Of a DNA stretch of 64,000 bases, positions 23,016-34,432 are shown in pieces (the stretch's first letter is position 1; the number at the start of each line of letters is the position of its first letter). The translations under genes were made by a program, and so were the position numbers. The notes under the pieces are model-generated. The model was not told the DNA's origin. It saw nothing but the letters and a program-made list of their open reading frames with translations, and searched no databases. Source of the stretch: Fremontodendron californicum (taxonomy: Eukaryota > Streptophyta > Magnoliopsida > Malvales > Malvaceae); contig JAULJL010000015.1 in NCBI GenBank assembly GCA_030761205.1, forward strand, positions 9,863,501 to 9,927,500. The letters run 5' to 3'.

Positions 23016-23268
23016 TAGACCTGCTCATGGGTCGTGGCCCGATTTTTTCTCAAATTCTAAGCCTAGGCCCGGCCCATAAGCCCGAATTCACTGTTCATTT
23101 TAATAATTTTTTTAATATTTTTATAATTAAAATTAAATAAAAAAATATTATTATAATAAAAAAATTGTTTCCGGCCGATCCGGAATCAAAAATATCCTGC
23201 TCAGATCCGATCCAATATGAGCCAAGCTTGTCAAGTAGGACGAACTGTCCAACCCGTGAGCAAGTCTA
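23016..23268. mobile_element. hAT-like MITE (TAGACCTGCTCA family), older copy
   Basis: The left end TAGACCTGCTCATGGGTC and the inverted right end TAGACTTGCTCACGGG match well. The flanks (TGCTAATG and AGCAGACG) are too diverged to call a target duplication. Confidence 0.75.
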
Positions 23269-24202
23269 AGCAGACGTAAGATTTTGCATGGGGAGTTGAG
23301 AGCTGAGAAAATAGACCTTCTACAGATATCATCACACTACTAATTCCTTAAAGTGGAACTAAAACAAGACATTCTAATAAAAATCAAAGAGTATTGTAGC
23401 CAAAATTGACTTGGATTTTCAATTCAACAAGTAGGTAGAGTCCAAGCAAAGATGAGATCGTTGTCAATTAGATTTTCACCAACCTCTTTGATTTGGTAGA
23501 CATGCAATCACTTTCAAATCCACTCAATGAGCAATAATTTGTTGTTTTATTATACAAATAAGTTGTATATTTATTTAGGGGAGCTCTTAAATATATAATA
23601 GAATCAAGACTTAATCCAATCAGTTTATTCAATCATTTTTAAAATGTAACATTTAGTAAATATGATATTCAAATTTTAACATTTGTAATCTCTTATTTTA
23701 TTTTGGATTATGGTTTTTTTTTTTTTTTTACTAAAAAAACTTAATTTGATAAGTTATAAGCTTGGGTTTGGATGTGTGGAAAAAGTCTATCAGAAGATAT
23801 CAATAGTAATTTTATTTTTCCCTAATTGTAATGGAATTTTGCTTAATTATGGTCAGTTTGCAATTTGCTTGATGCTTTTAACTAAAAAAAACTAAAATAT
23901 GGTATAAAAAATAATACAAATATGTAAAAATTTATATAATACAAATTATTAACATGATAAAATATATTTAACACTTTAAATACAACATAATACCAAAAAA
24001 ATACAACAAAACAAGAATATAAAGATTGACATATCTAAATATATTCTATGTATCTAATATTTTATATTTGTACCATTAGCGTGGGATTAAAACATAATAT
24101 TTTCTCTTTGTTTTCCACTTATTTTTTCTCTTCATTCTCCACAATTCCGTAAGAAGCTTTTGTCAAAGTCTGCCATTTACTACAAAAAATTGTTCAAACT
24201 TA

Positions 24203-24240
<38 letters not shown>

Positions 24241-26132
24241 TTGGTAAGACAATCTAATATTTATAGTTAGCCTTTTTTTGACTCAATATGGCTGCTTTAA
24301 TCAAGTCTGGTAATTTCATCTCCGGTCCAACATATAATAAGCTATTAATAAAAAATGAAAGACTAAATTGCTATTAGCAAGTTATAAACATTTTTTTTGT
24401 ACTCAACCAACAACCATTCAATTTCAATGTTGAGAAAGCAAAGAGAGCTTTGCTTGTACAAGTTCCATATTTAATTAAAAAAAAAAAAGAACAATGATAT
24501 ATATTTTAATGGATCATCATCTTACATCCGAGCATTTGACTCAGTACGATTTGCATATAATTTTCGTTTATAGAGTAGACTTTAAATCTTCATTCTCTCA
24601 AATTATTAAAAAAAAAATAATTTCATCACTCTTATTGTACACAAAAAATTCATGTAGAGATGTGAAGACCAAACTCGGTTGACACCTTAAAATTTTAAGT
24701 TCAAGTTCTCTCATACTATCTATCAATATAATTATATTAAAATTAAAATTAAAATGCATTCTCGAACCGAGTTTGAATTTTAAATAATATCATTTAAAAT
24801 CCTATTCATAGACAAATGTAATTTCATGTGAAATCCAATCAATTTTGGTATTATTTTTCTGTTTTATGAAATGAGCCATTTTTTTTTTTTTTTTTTAAGT
24901 CAAGAACGGGACACAAATTGATTTGGAAAGACATTGAAAACTCCAAAAGGATTAAGCCAATAAATTAATCATAACTTCAATGGCTATGCCATTTATCAAA
25001 GTAACTAAAATAGATGGAAGTGGAAAAAATGACTTTGAATTTAATTTGGTAATAATATAAATAAATTTCTCAAATCTCAACTCAACAGCCTTTGAGGACT
25101 AAAGTAAAAAATACTTTGACAAATGACAAACCTATATAAATAGTTGCAACTTGCAAGTCAATGATTTGGATTTTGGACTGTACATTAAATTAAATAATAA
25201 TTTGATCCGATGAATTCGATTTAAATTGGACTAAAATCGAGGCATGATATTTTTTGATTTGATTTAAATTATTATTTAATTAATAAAAATATTTTATTTA
25301 AATTTAATTATAAAAATAATTTTTAATTTTTGTATATATGAAATGAATTTTTTTAGTTCCTCAAACCAGATCGAGTTTTCAACAAATAATTTTTTTGTTA
25401 TCCAAATTTAGCTATCTATACTACCGTCACTCTTCTATTAATTTTCATTTTTTTTTTTCAATTTTTTTCCTTTTTCTCTTTTTACCTCCTATTATCTCTG
25501 TCTCTTGTAGAAAATTCAGTCGAAAATCATATTAAAAATATAAATTATAAATGAAACTCCAAATTTAATCTTGACAATTTGAATTTTGTCCATAAATTTT
25601 TTAAGATCCCAAATATATCCCTCTTTGATTCTTTGTACACACAACAACAATAGCCATGGTCCTTATGGAACAATCACAGCTTTCGTATAATTTTAATATA
25701 TATATAAATTATAAAAGGATAAAGTTTAAACTTGTCACTCTACTTAATATAATGATTTAAATTTATCACTTATCTTTGAATATATGCAATTTTAACATTT
25801 TATTTTATAATTTGATTAAAAAATATAAATGTTAAAATATTTTTTATTTCCCAACTCAATATTACTTTGCACATAACTTTTAACTAAAGTGTTCGCACAA
25901 AAAAGACAGATGGAACTAGACTTAATTGAGATCTTTAAATTTTAAATATGAATTTAATCTGCTCATTTAAATTAGTTTTATTATTAAAATGTTTACAAAT
26001 AAAATAAATATATTTTAAATTAAAATTAACTAAAATATATTATTTATTAATACAAAATATTTTTTTTTACCAAAGTCTAAGTCTAAAAAATCATGCCTTA
26101 TGAAAAAAAAAAAAATCATGCTCACTTGCGGG
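23269..26132. other. AT-rich intergenic DNA
   Basis: No gene is supported. There are homopolymer runs (23713-23728, 24880-24897), an AT microsatellite at about 24218-24240, and a weak tRNA-like B-box segment near 24690 (AAGTTCAAGTTCTC). Short ORFs here have the composition of random AT-rich DNA. Confidence 0.5.
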
Positions 26133-26680
26133 TAGACCTGCTCAAGGGCCGGATTATCCGTCCAAGCCCGAAGGTCCGCCCATATTTTGAAGGGTTTGGA
26201 CAAAAATATTAGGTTCGAAATATGAGTTTTGGCAAAAATTTGAGGCCCATTTAAAAAATGGACCGACCTTGGCTCCAACAATCAAGGCCCGAACCCGATC
26301 CGTTTTTTATTTATATAATATATTAATTATATATTTTATATATTATGTAATTTATATCATATAAAAAATAAATAAATATATAATATTATAGTGTAAACAT
26401 TTAAAAATATACTAAGTTATTCATATTTTAGAACTCAATAAAAGAAAAAAAAGAGATAAAATTACTAAAAATTAAATAATAAAAAAAATATCCGTTCAAA
26501 TTTTTTTTTTTAAAATATGGGCGGGCCTAAACGGGTTGAACTATCTATTTATAAATATGGAAGGATTTGAGCATAATTTGAACCCATATTTTGGATCGGA
26601 CCGAATTTGGACAAATATATATGATATTGGTACCATACCTAAATTCGATTCAAATCCGACCCGACCCATGAGCATTTTTA
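26133..26680. mobile_element. hAT-like MITE, long member of the TAGACCTGCTCA family
   Basis: The left end is TAGACCTGCTCAAGGGCC and the right end inverted is TAAAAATGCTCATGGGTC. Flanks CTTGCGGG and CTTGTAGG match at 6 of 8 positions. It is 548 bp with no coding capacity. Confidence 0.7.
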
Positions 26681-26867
26681 CTTGTAGGCACCTTTGTTTA
26701 TGACATTTTTTAATTAAATAAATTAAAAATGTAATGGCAAAGTAAAGATAGGAGATAAATTTTGATCATAATTCTAAGTAAAATGATAAATTTAATTTAA
26801 ACCCAACAAAACAAGGCAGTTAATTGATAAAAAAAAAAAGAGAGCAAGAGTTAAATAACAAATTTTT

Positions 26868-26876
26868 TAGGGTTTA
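26868..26876 (+). promoter_or_regulatory. telobox-like motif upstream of the PPR gene
   Basis: TAGGGTTTA lies about 90 bp upstream of the ATG and is followed by a second partial copy on the other strand (AAAACCCT). Teloboxes are common in promoters of plant genes for organelle biogenesis. Function here is inference. Confidence 0.35.
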
Positions 26877-26967
26877 ACTAAAACCCTCTCTTCGGCTTCT
26901 CTCCTTCTCCGTCTGATACAAAGCTTACCCTTTTCTTCCCTCTCCATTCTTCAAGGAGCCTCAAAAC

Positions 26968-29900
26968 ATGAGGAGACTCGCACGTGCCACTCCGCTTGTA
27001 CTTCAGGCCCGAAATGTCTCCACCGCCGCCCTATCCGAACCCAGGAACCATCAAGACACGGTGACCAAAATCACCAACATTCTCGGCCGCAACAACTGGC
27101 ACCTCCTAATGAACTCTTCTGACATACCCACGGAGTTAAACCCATATGTAATCCGATCCGTTATTCACCAAAACCGAACCGCCGGTGATCCGACCCGACT
27201 CCTCGGATTCTTCCTCTGGTCTCAACGCCAAATGGGTACTACCCATCAGCAGGACTTAGATGTTTATTCTCTTCTTGCTGTTATACTTTGTAATTCTAAA
27301 ATGTTCGGCCCTGCGAGCTATGTTTTAAAGCTTATGGTAAAGAATTTTAAGCTCCCTTTTGATATTTTGGGTTCTCTTAGTAGTTATGCTAGAGAATTTG
27401 ATCTGGAGACTGATGTTAAAACTACACTTTTTGACATGCTGGTTACTAGTTTTAGGAAAATGGGGTTGCTTGTTGAAGCTTCAGATGTGTTTTTAACGAG
27501 TGGTTTTGAAAAAGGTGAAACTTTTGTGCCTAGTTTGTGGTGTTGTAATGGTTTTTTGAAGGATTTGTTGAAAGAAAGTAAACTGGAGTTGTTTTGGAAG
27601 GTTTGCAATAGGATGAATGAGATGAAGATCGGTTTCAATGAGTATAGTTATGTTAATGTGATGAACGCCCATTTCAAGGTGAATAATGTTGAGGAAGCCA
27701 CGAAGGTTTTTTGGAATATGAAGGAGAAAGGTTGTAGTCCTAGTGTGATGAGTTATAATGTGGTTGTTCATGGCTTGTGTAGAGTGAGGTGTGTTGATAA
27801 TGCTATTGAGATGAAGAAAGCTATGGTTGAGAAGGGGATGGTGCCCGCTTTTTATTCTTATATGATGCTTATTAATGGATTATGTAGGGACATGAGATTG
27901 AGAGATGCTGAATTGGTTTTAGAGGAGATGATTGGTAAGGGTTTGAAGCCTGAAACAGTTGGTTACAATGCTCTAATTGATGGATTTGTTAAACAGGATC
28001 TTGTACTAGAAGCTTTTAGAATCAAGGATAAGATGGTTGCAAGTGGAATTCAGGTAGATCTTGCCACATATAATGTTCTTCTTAGTGGTGTTTGTAAGTC
28101 CACTGACATGAAGAAGGCAAGAGAAGTCATGAATGAGATGGAAAGATTGGGCATCAAGCCTGATTCGAGAAGTTATGCTTTCTTGATTAAGGCATATTGC
28201 CAAGAGGGCAACGTAGGTAGTGCCTTTAAGTTACTTGATGAGATGAAGAGTAGAAACTTAGTACCAACAGTAAAGACTCTTACTATCTTAATTAATGAGT
28301 TGTGTCATTATGGGAATATTATACTAGTGAATGCTGTTTTAGGCAAAATTTTTAAGGAGAGTATAAAGGTAGATGCCTTTGTTTGCAGAATCCTTATTTT
28401 GGCTTACACCAAGGAAGATAGACTCAAAGAAGCAAGAGGGGTTTTAGAGATAATGAAAAACCAAGGGGTTCTACCTGATATATTGTGCTATAATCTGATT
28501 ATAAGAGGCCTCTGCAAAGCCAGAAGGATGGTAGAAGCAAGGACATACTTCAGTGAAATGTTTGGGAGGGGATTAAAGCCAGATGCTTCCACATATGGAG
28601 CTTTCATCTCTGGGTATAGTCAGATGGGAGAGATACAACTAGCTGCTAAGTGTTTTAACGAGATGCTTGGTTGTGGCCTTGTTCCTGATGGTCTAACTTT
28701 CAAAGCATTGATTGATGGGCACTGCAAAAAGCGGAACATAACTGAAACATTATCTGCTTTTAGGTATTGGCTTTCACAAGGGATTCAACCAGATATTCAA
28801 GTTTACAGTATGCTCATAAGTTGCTTCTCGCAGAACGGAAAACTACAAGAAGCACTGGAGATCTTGACAGAACTTTGTGAGAAGGGTTTGTTTCCTGATG
28901 CTCATGCTTGCAACTCTCTCCTTACTAGTTTCTGCAAACAAAGTAAGGTAGGAAAAGCTTTTCAACTCTATGAGGATATGTGCACAAAAGGCATTGATCT
29001 TAATATTGTTTCATATAATGCATTGATTATTGAGCTATGCAAGGCTGACAACATTGAGAAAGCTACAAATCTGTTTTGTTCCATCTCTGAGAAAGGTTTG
29101 GCTCCTAACAGTATGACATATGCTATAATGATACATGGTTATTGCAGAGAGGGAAATTTAACCAAGGCATTCCAGTTACTCGATGAAATGGTATTGAGTG
29201 GTGACCAACAAGATAGTTACGTCTACAATGCCCTTTTATATGGATGTGGCAAAGATGGTAAGTTCGGAAAAGGCCAGCGACTACTTCAGGAAATGTGGAA
29301 GAAAGGCTTGGTTTCTACCTTCAACATGTGGATACAAAGTTTTTGCAAGGATGGAAAGCTACAAGAAGCACATCAACTGTTGAAAGAAATGTTAGAAAGG
29401 CAGATCATGCCTGACCATGTCACCTCCATAACTTTAATTAAACAGTACTGCAAAGTAAAAAATATGGAGAAAGCAAGGCAACTCTTTCTGCAGATGCAGG
29501 AAAGAAATCTAATCCCACTCACCTCAACTTTCAATCTACTTTTAAATGGTTACAGTGAAGTTGGGAATAAAGATGAGATTTTTTCTCTGTTTGAAGAGAT
29601 GGTGGCCAAGGGAATTAAACCTGATAAGAAAACTTATTATGTAATGATTCGTGCTTACTGTAAAGAAGGGAACCTAATAGAAGCCTTGAAGTTAAGGAAT
29701 ATAATTCTGGACAATGGTATGCCAATGTGTGTGTCTGCTTATGTTGCTCTAATCGAAGCCCTGTGTGAAAAGAAAGATTTTTCTGAAGCATTGAGTTTGC
29801 TTAATGAAGTAGGAGAGTCTGGACTCAGCCTCAGTACTGCCACATGTAGTTCTATAGCTTCCAATTTTAACAGAGCAGGTGATATGGACAAAGCCGCACA

Positions 29901-29976
29901 AGCATTGGAGTGTATGGTGCAGTTTGGTTGGGTTCCAAACTCCATGCATTTGGTACATTTAGTTGATTGGAAATGA
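26968..29976 (+). CDS. P-class pentatricopeptide repeat protein, probably mitochondrial
   Basis: This single uninterrupted ORF encodes 1002 residues and is intronless, as is usual for plant PPR genes. The N-terminus (MRRLARATPLVLQARNVSTA) is basic, hydroxylated and lacks acidic residues, like a mitochondrial presequence. From about residue 220 to 985 I count 22 repeat anchors of the form (T/S)YNxLIxGxCKxG, spaced about 35 residues apart, for example SYNVVVHGLCRVR and TYAIMIHGYCREG. There is no E, DYW or SMR domain at the C-terminus, so it is a P-class protein. These bind specific organellar RNAs and affect stability, splicing or translation. One repeat near residue 785 (GLVSTFNMWIQSFCKDG) is about three residues short. 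It resembles Arabidopsis At5g61990-type proteins, an assignment from memory. The start ATG is supported by the targeting peptide. Confidence 0.95.
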   Translation: MRRLARATPLVLQARNVSTAALSEPRNHQDTVTKITNILGRNNWHLLMNSSDIPTELNPYVIRSVIHQNRTAGDPTRLLGFFLWSQRQMGTTHQQDLDVYSLLAVILCNSKMFGPASYVLKLMVKNFKLPFDILGSLSSYAREFDLETDVKTTLFDMLVTSFRKMGLLVEASDVFLTSGFEKGETFVPSLWCCNGFLKDLLKESKLELFWKVCNRMNEMKIGFNEYSYVNVMNAHFKVNNVEEATKVFWNMKEKGCSPSVMSYNVVVHGLCRVRCVDNAIEMKKAMVEKGMVPAFYSYMMLINGLCRDMRLRDAELVLEEMIGKGLKPETVGYNALIDGFVKQDLVLEAFRIKDKMVASGIQVDLATYNVLLSGVCKSTDMKKAREVMNEMERLGIKPDSRSYAFLIKAYCQEGNVGSAFKLLDEMKSRNLVPTVKTLTILINELCHYGNIILVNAVLGKIFKESIKVDAFVCRILILAYTKEDRLKEARGVLEIMKNQGVLPDILCYNLIIRGLCKARRMVEARTYFSEMFGRGLKPDASTYGAFISGYSQMGEIQLAAKCFNEMLGCGLVPDGLTFKALIDGHCKKRNITETLSAFRYWLSQGIQPDIQVYSMLISCFSQNGKLQEALEILTELCEKGLFPDAHACNSLLTSFCKQSKVGKAFQLYEDMCTKGIDLNIVSYNALIIELCKADNIEKATNLFCSISEKGLAPNSMTYAIMIHGYCREGNLTKAFQLLDEMVLSGDQQDSYVYNALLYGCGKDGKFGKGQRLLQEMWKKGLVSTFNMWIQSFCKDGKLQEAHQLLKEMLERQIMPDHVTSITLIKQYCKVKNMEKARQLFLQMQERNLIPLTSTFNLLLNGYSEVGNKDEIFSLFEEMVAKGIKPDKKTYYVMIRAYCKEGNLIEALKLRNIILDNGMPMCVSAYVALIEALCEKKDFSEALSLLNEVGESGLSLSTATCSSIASNFNRAGDMDKAAQALECMVQFGWVPNSMHLVHLVDWK

Positions 29977-30560
29977 TATTGACACAACTCTCAAAGACCA
30001 CAAAGATCTTATGAGGCCAATAAGTCAAGAGGGTTGCTGATTCCAGCCAACTCCAATTTATCAAAGGATAATGTCTCTGCTCCATATCTTTTACTTGTAT
30101 ACTCTTTGACAAGCAATGGCATTGAAAGTAAACCTCTAATGGGGCTAGCTGTACTGTTTCCACTGAATGGCTGCTTAATATGATTGATTCTCCTGGCTGG
30201 TGGCAAGTTTGGACTTGTGAAGGTGATGAAAACTTATGTTTCCTTCATGTTTCATGAACTCTATTTCTGTTCTGGGAAAGTCTCCTTAGATGACAATTGT
30301 TGCATGAACTATCTTCCTTAGTAACTGATATCTTCATTTCTCTGGTTAAGGTTTTCTTGTGTGCAAGGCCCACAAAAAGAAGAAAAAAGAGGTACAAATG
30401 TGCCTGTTCTGGTTGCAGGAAAAGCCATACTTGACCTCAACTGTTACATTTTCTTCAGGTGGTCCAGGTGATGATTTATTCACTATGCAATTAATTGCAT
30501 TTCTCATAAGTATCTCTCACAGATGATAGTACAAGTTATTTTTTTCCCACCTATGTAGGC
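29977..30560 (+). other. 3' flank of the PPR gene
   Basis: Mixed-composition DNA follows the TGA. It is probably 3'UTR plus spacer, with no supported ORF before the transposon at 30574. Confidence 0.4.
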
Positions 30561-30573
30561 AAGTTAGAAAGGG

Positions 30574-31730
30574 AGTTATTCCCAAACTAAGGTAATTCTT
30601 AATCTTAATTACCTAATTGGGTACTTTTAAACTTTATTCCAAAGCAAAGGTACTTTGACTCAATATTTTATTCCACATCAACATCTCTTTCCTTCAATTC
30701 TCTCCCTTCTCTCTTTCTCCTATGGAAATACATCCATATCTTTTCTAAAATCTCTCTTTTATTTTTTAAATTCTTTTCCTTTTAAAATTCATTCTGAAAA
30801 TATGGAAATCTCATTAAATGATGAACCATACTCCTCGCTCAAATAGTTAGGAGGATCTTTTTCCATCTCTAGTCTTTTTTTTCTTTTCTTTCCAAAATCA
30901 CTTTTTGAATTTTTTTTGATGAGTGGTAAAAGAAAAATCTATGATGAATGCAAATTAGAGCATATTCCTTGTTACATTTTCGGTATGATTTACTTTGTTC
31001 TAGATTTGAGATTTCTCTAAAGCTCACACCATTCCCTCCTAATCTCTTTCTCTCATCATTCTTCCCTGATTAATTTGATTGGCCAAATCTGTTAATTTGT
31101 TGCTTAGCATGAAAGCTTTTGGCAAAACAACCCAGAAAGTTTCTCTTCCCATGCTAGTTTTGCTTTCCAGTATACTAAAGATACATTTTGTTATATTTGA
31201 GAAAAGAAGGGAGAGATGATTATTGTTGTCACTTGTCCCCAAACAATTTTATAAATCAAATTCTTATAAAAAACAATTATAAATCAAAACATATTGTAAG
31301 ACTGAAAATATTTATAAGAAATTATAACAACATAAAAAGAAAGCCTATCTAACTTTATTGCATTCTTATTGATTAAAGGGGTACAAGAATCTTTTACAAC
31401 AAGAGGTTACAGAAGGCTTTTTTGATTTTCAAGTGAAATGCAAAAATATTGGCTTCTCTCCAGTTGTTTCTAATTTCTTCTGAATACCCATTTCATGGGA
31501 CTTTGATATTTTGAGAATATGATTTTGGAGAAGAAAAAAATTGAAAGAAATACGAATGTGTTGCAGGTGAAAAGTAAGGTAATCAATTGAAGCAAAATGA
31601 CACTGACGTGGAATAAAATGCTGATGTGGAGGTTAATTGACTCAAACTACTTTTGTTTTGGAATAAAGTTTAAGAGTTCTCTAGTTAGGGAATTAAGTTT
31701 AAAAGTTTCTTAGTTTGGGAAAAAACTCAC
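30574..31730. mobile_element. Mutator-like non-autonomous element with perfect 9-bp TSD
   Basis: Flanks TAGAAAGGG (30565-30573) and TAGAAAGGG (31731-31739) are identical 9-mers, the target size typical of Mutator-like elements. The ends AGTTATTCCCAAACTAAG and the inverted GTGAGTTTTTTCCCAAAC start long inverted repeats of roughly 100 bp or more, including TTTAAACTTTATTCCAAA on both sides. The roughly 900-bp interior has no transposase and no gene fragment I can name. Confidence 0.85.
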
Positions 31731-31739
31731 TAGAAAGGG

Positions 31740-31953
31740 CTTGTTACGATTGAGTCTTTTGAACAAATTACCAAGTTTTTGAAGCTCATTTTCTTCTGGT
31801 ACAGAACTATTTGGAAAAAGAAAATACATCAGACTTGTTCCTTTTATTGATGTGGACTAGTTTTTTAGTTTTGTTAGTGTTGACCATTGATGGTCACTAA
31901 ATACCCTCCATTCTTTGACAGATTCAATAGACGAAAGAAAAACATGATGACTT

Positions 31954-32010
<57 letters not shown>

Positions 32011-33040
32011 AACTACTCAACTCATGAAGCAAGGTTCAGGGCTTGTTATTGTGATGCCAGTTAGACCACCATCAAATTAGAGAGGAATGAATGCACCTTA
32101 CTTAGAACATTTAGAAGACTAGCCTTATATTGAGTACGATTATGGCTTCTGTAGCATGCATGCTGGAAAATTGCGTGATTTATAACTGAGAAAGTGAAAG
32201 TTGCAAAGGGCTGGGATAAAGGCTAGGATGGCATGGCCTTTTCACTTTCAATTATTAGCAATGAAGGGAAAGAAATAGAGAAGAGAAACGCCCAGCATAT
32301 CGGATTGCAATATCATGAAGATTCTTTGCTTTTCTGTCTTTGTGATTGACTTAATAGGTAGGATCTGTAGAATACATTTTAACAAGCCATTCACTGTAAG
32401 TAATTGAACTGTCCAGCAATATTCATTTATGAAAAAGTAACAGAAGATTGTGGCAAAATCACTGTTGAACAGACATTGATCAATTTATTAAATCATTGCC
32501 TTCATAGCTCCTGTGGACAGTTTTGCATGTAATGGTTCTTGTCGAGTACGTATTATTAATGCTCTGTAGCTAGGAAGGCTGTTTTCCAGTTTGGTATGAA
32601 TTTTTCCTCCTACAGGCCATGTTAATCTCAGCTTGTGATTGCTTTTCTTGTTACTTGAATTCGGGTTGAGTGTAAGATATGGATGTCTCTAGCACAGGTA
32701 TGTTCTTTTTAAAGTTTTTTCCATATATTTGGAAGAATGGACTTCCATGCCCACGTCCTGGGATGTTTGTCAGACGGATATTTTATAAAAAATAAGAGTT
32801 GAAGCAACATAGATTGCTTTAGTACAGAGGGGCTTGAGATTCATATTCTATTTTTCAACCTTGAAATTGTTTGCCTATATACTCTGTAGAAACTGACTGG
32901 CTGCTTTTCTTGTTCAGTAGCTTTTACTATTTTGAGCTTCTTTTATAGTGGTGAGGGAAAACATACTCTCCAGTTTTAAATTGAAATCCATGCCAACAAA
33001 CTGCAGCAATACGCAGCAGCTTGGTCTTTGTGTTTTATCA
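31740..33040. other. intergenic DNA with (AT)n tract and a MITE fragment
   Basis: It contains an AT microsatellite at 31956-32005 and a 5'-truncated CTATGTT-family copy in reverse orientation at about 32699-32811 (ending AGCAACATAG). No gene is supported. Confidence 0.55.
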
Positions 33041-33044
33041 TAAT

Positions 33045-33226
33045 CTATATTGTTCCGACTCTTCATTTTCTTGAAGTATTCATGTTTGACACCTATGTCC
33101 GATGCATATCAGATATGGGTATGGAGATATGATCTTCAAAAATCTTTCAAATACATGAAAATCTTAGAAAAAATTAAACATATTTATATCAGATATATAC
33201 CTATGTCCGACACTCGCATAACATAG
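33045..33226 (+). mobile_element. CTATGTT-family MITE
   Basis: The left end is CTATATTGTTCCGACTC and the right end is GCATAACATAG. Flanks ATCATAAT and ACCACAAT match at 6 of 8 positions. An additional fragment of the family (GTGTCGGACACTCACTCC) lies at about 33500-33530. Confidence 0.75.
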
Positions 33227-34030
33227 ACCACAATAGCCATACCATCTTTCATATTCTGCTAGCTTGTGTTCACTATGCAGCTTCAAATGTTGTTGTGAAA
33301 CTGAATGGACACCTAGGTGAGGCTTCTTTAAGAAAGCAGCTTTGTGCCTCTTTAACATTAGAGGTGCTGCTGGCGAACAGAATGGGCAATCAGCCTAGGT
33401 TTTCTTATTGCAACGGGGTTCATTATAAAGTGCAGCCAGGGTAATGTAAAGGTGTGATCACAGCTGAACTCTCGGCTGACCAAAACTTGTGTGAAAGAGT
33501 GTCGGACACTCACTCCGAGTAATATAGATTTGCTCTACCAATGGAAAACTAACATGGTTGCAATTGCAGGGTTCAACAGCAAAGAAAAAAAAAAAAAAAC
33601 TAAAAGAGAAAGAGAAAGAAATGAACATGTCTATTATTAAACTGAAATTTTCCTTTTTCACCATTCAAAACATCTCTTATTGCACAGCTATAAATTTCTC
33701 AACAGGGAGGCATTTATTTCCCTATCATTGTTTTGTACTTAGCCAATTGGTTTCACCCTCAAATATTTGAGGAAAAAAAATTACATGTAAGAATTAATTT
33801 GGTGCAAATAAGATAATTAACTGACTGATAAATGAGCATATACATGAAAGAAATACTTTGCCTTGTGAGGCTAAAATCATATCATCTTCTCAAATTTATC
33901 AAGCTTCTTCACCCTTTGCATTGACAAAAGAAAAAGTATCAAGAAAACTCCTGTATTTGGACGAATTAAACACTTTTGTCAGTCATGTAGATGATATCCA
34001 GTTAGTTCCACGTGTAAAGAACCAATATCC
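33227..34030. other. spacer 3' of the ABC1 kinase gene
   Basis: No gene is supported. It contains the MITE fragment near 33500 and a poly(A) run at 33583-33600. The part next to 34030 is probably the former 3'UTR of the kinase gene. Confidence 0.4.
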
Positions 34031-34040
34031 TAGTTTGAAA

Positions 34041-34432
34041 TAGGGGTGTAAATGAGACACCTATGATCGCAAGTTATTTGGATTCGGTTCGATCATTGTA
34101 TAAGTCGAGCTCGAGCTATTGAACGAGCCGAATTCGAGTATCCTAATGCTTGACTCGAATAGCTCGTGAGTCTAATCGAGTTTTTTTATTTTTAATTAGT
34201 ATTTAAAATTTTCAATTCGAACTCGAGCTCGAGTACAGATAATCGAATTTGAAGTCGAGTACGGGAATCAAGCTCATTTTTTACTAGGTAAACGAGCCTA
34301 ATCGAACGAGCTCGAGCAGTTCGATTTTTATCTCGAATTGAGCTTTAAAAATAAAACTTGATCGAGCTCGAGCCGAGCTTCAAGCTCGAACTTTTTACTG
34401 TTTGAACTCGACTCAACTCGATTACACCCCTA
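34041..34432. mobile_element. hAT-like MITE (TAGGGGTGTAA family) inserted in the last exon of the ABC1 kinase
   Basis: The ends are TAGGGGTGTAAATGAG at the left and the inverted TAGGGGTGTAATCGAG at the right. Flanks GTTTGAAA (34033-34040) and GTTTGAAG (34433-34440) differ at one of 8 positions. Subterminal CTCGAGC/GAGCTCG motifs are frequent. The right 88 bp of the element (34345-34432) are read as coding sequence by the kinase gene on the minus strand. Confidence 0.88.
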
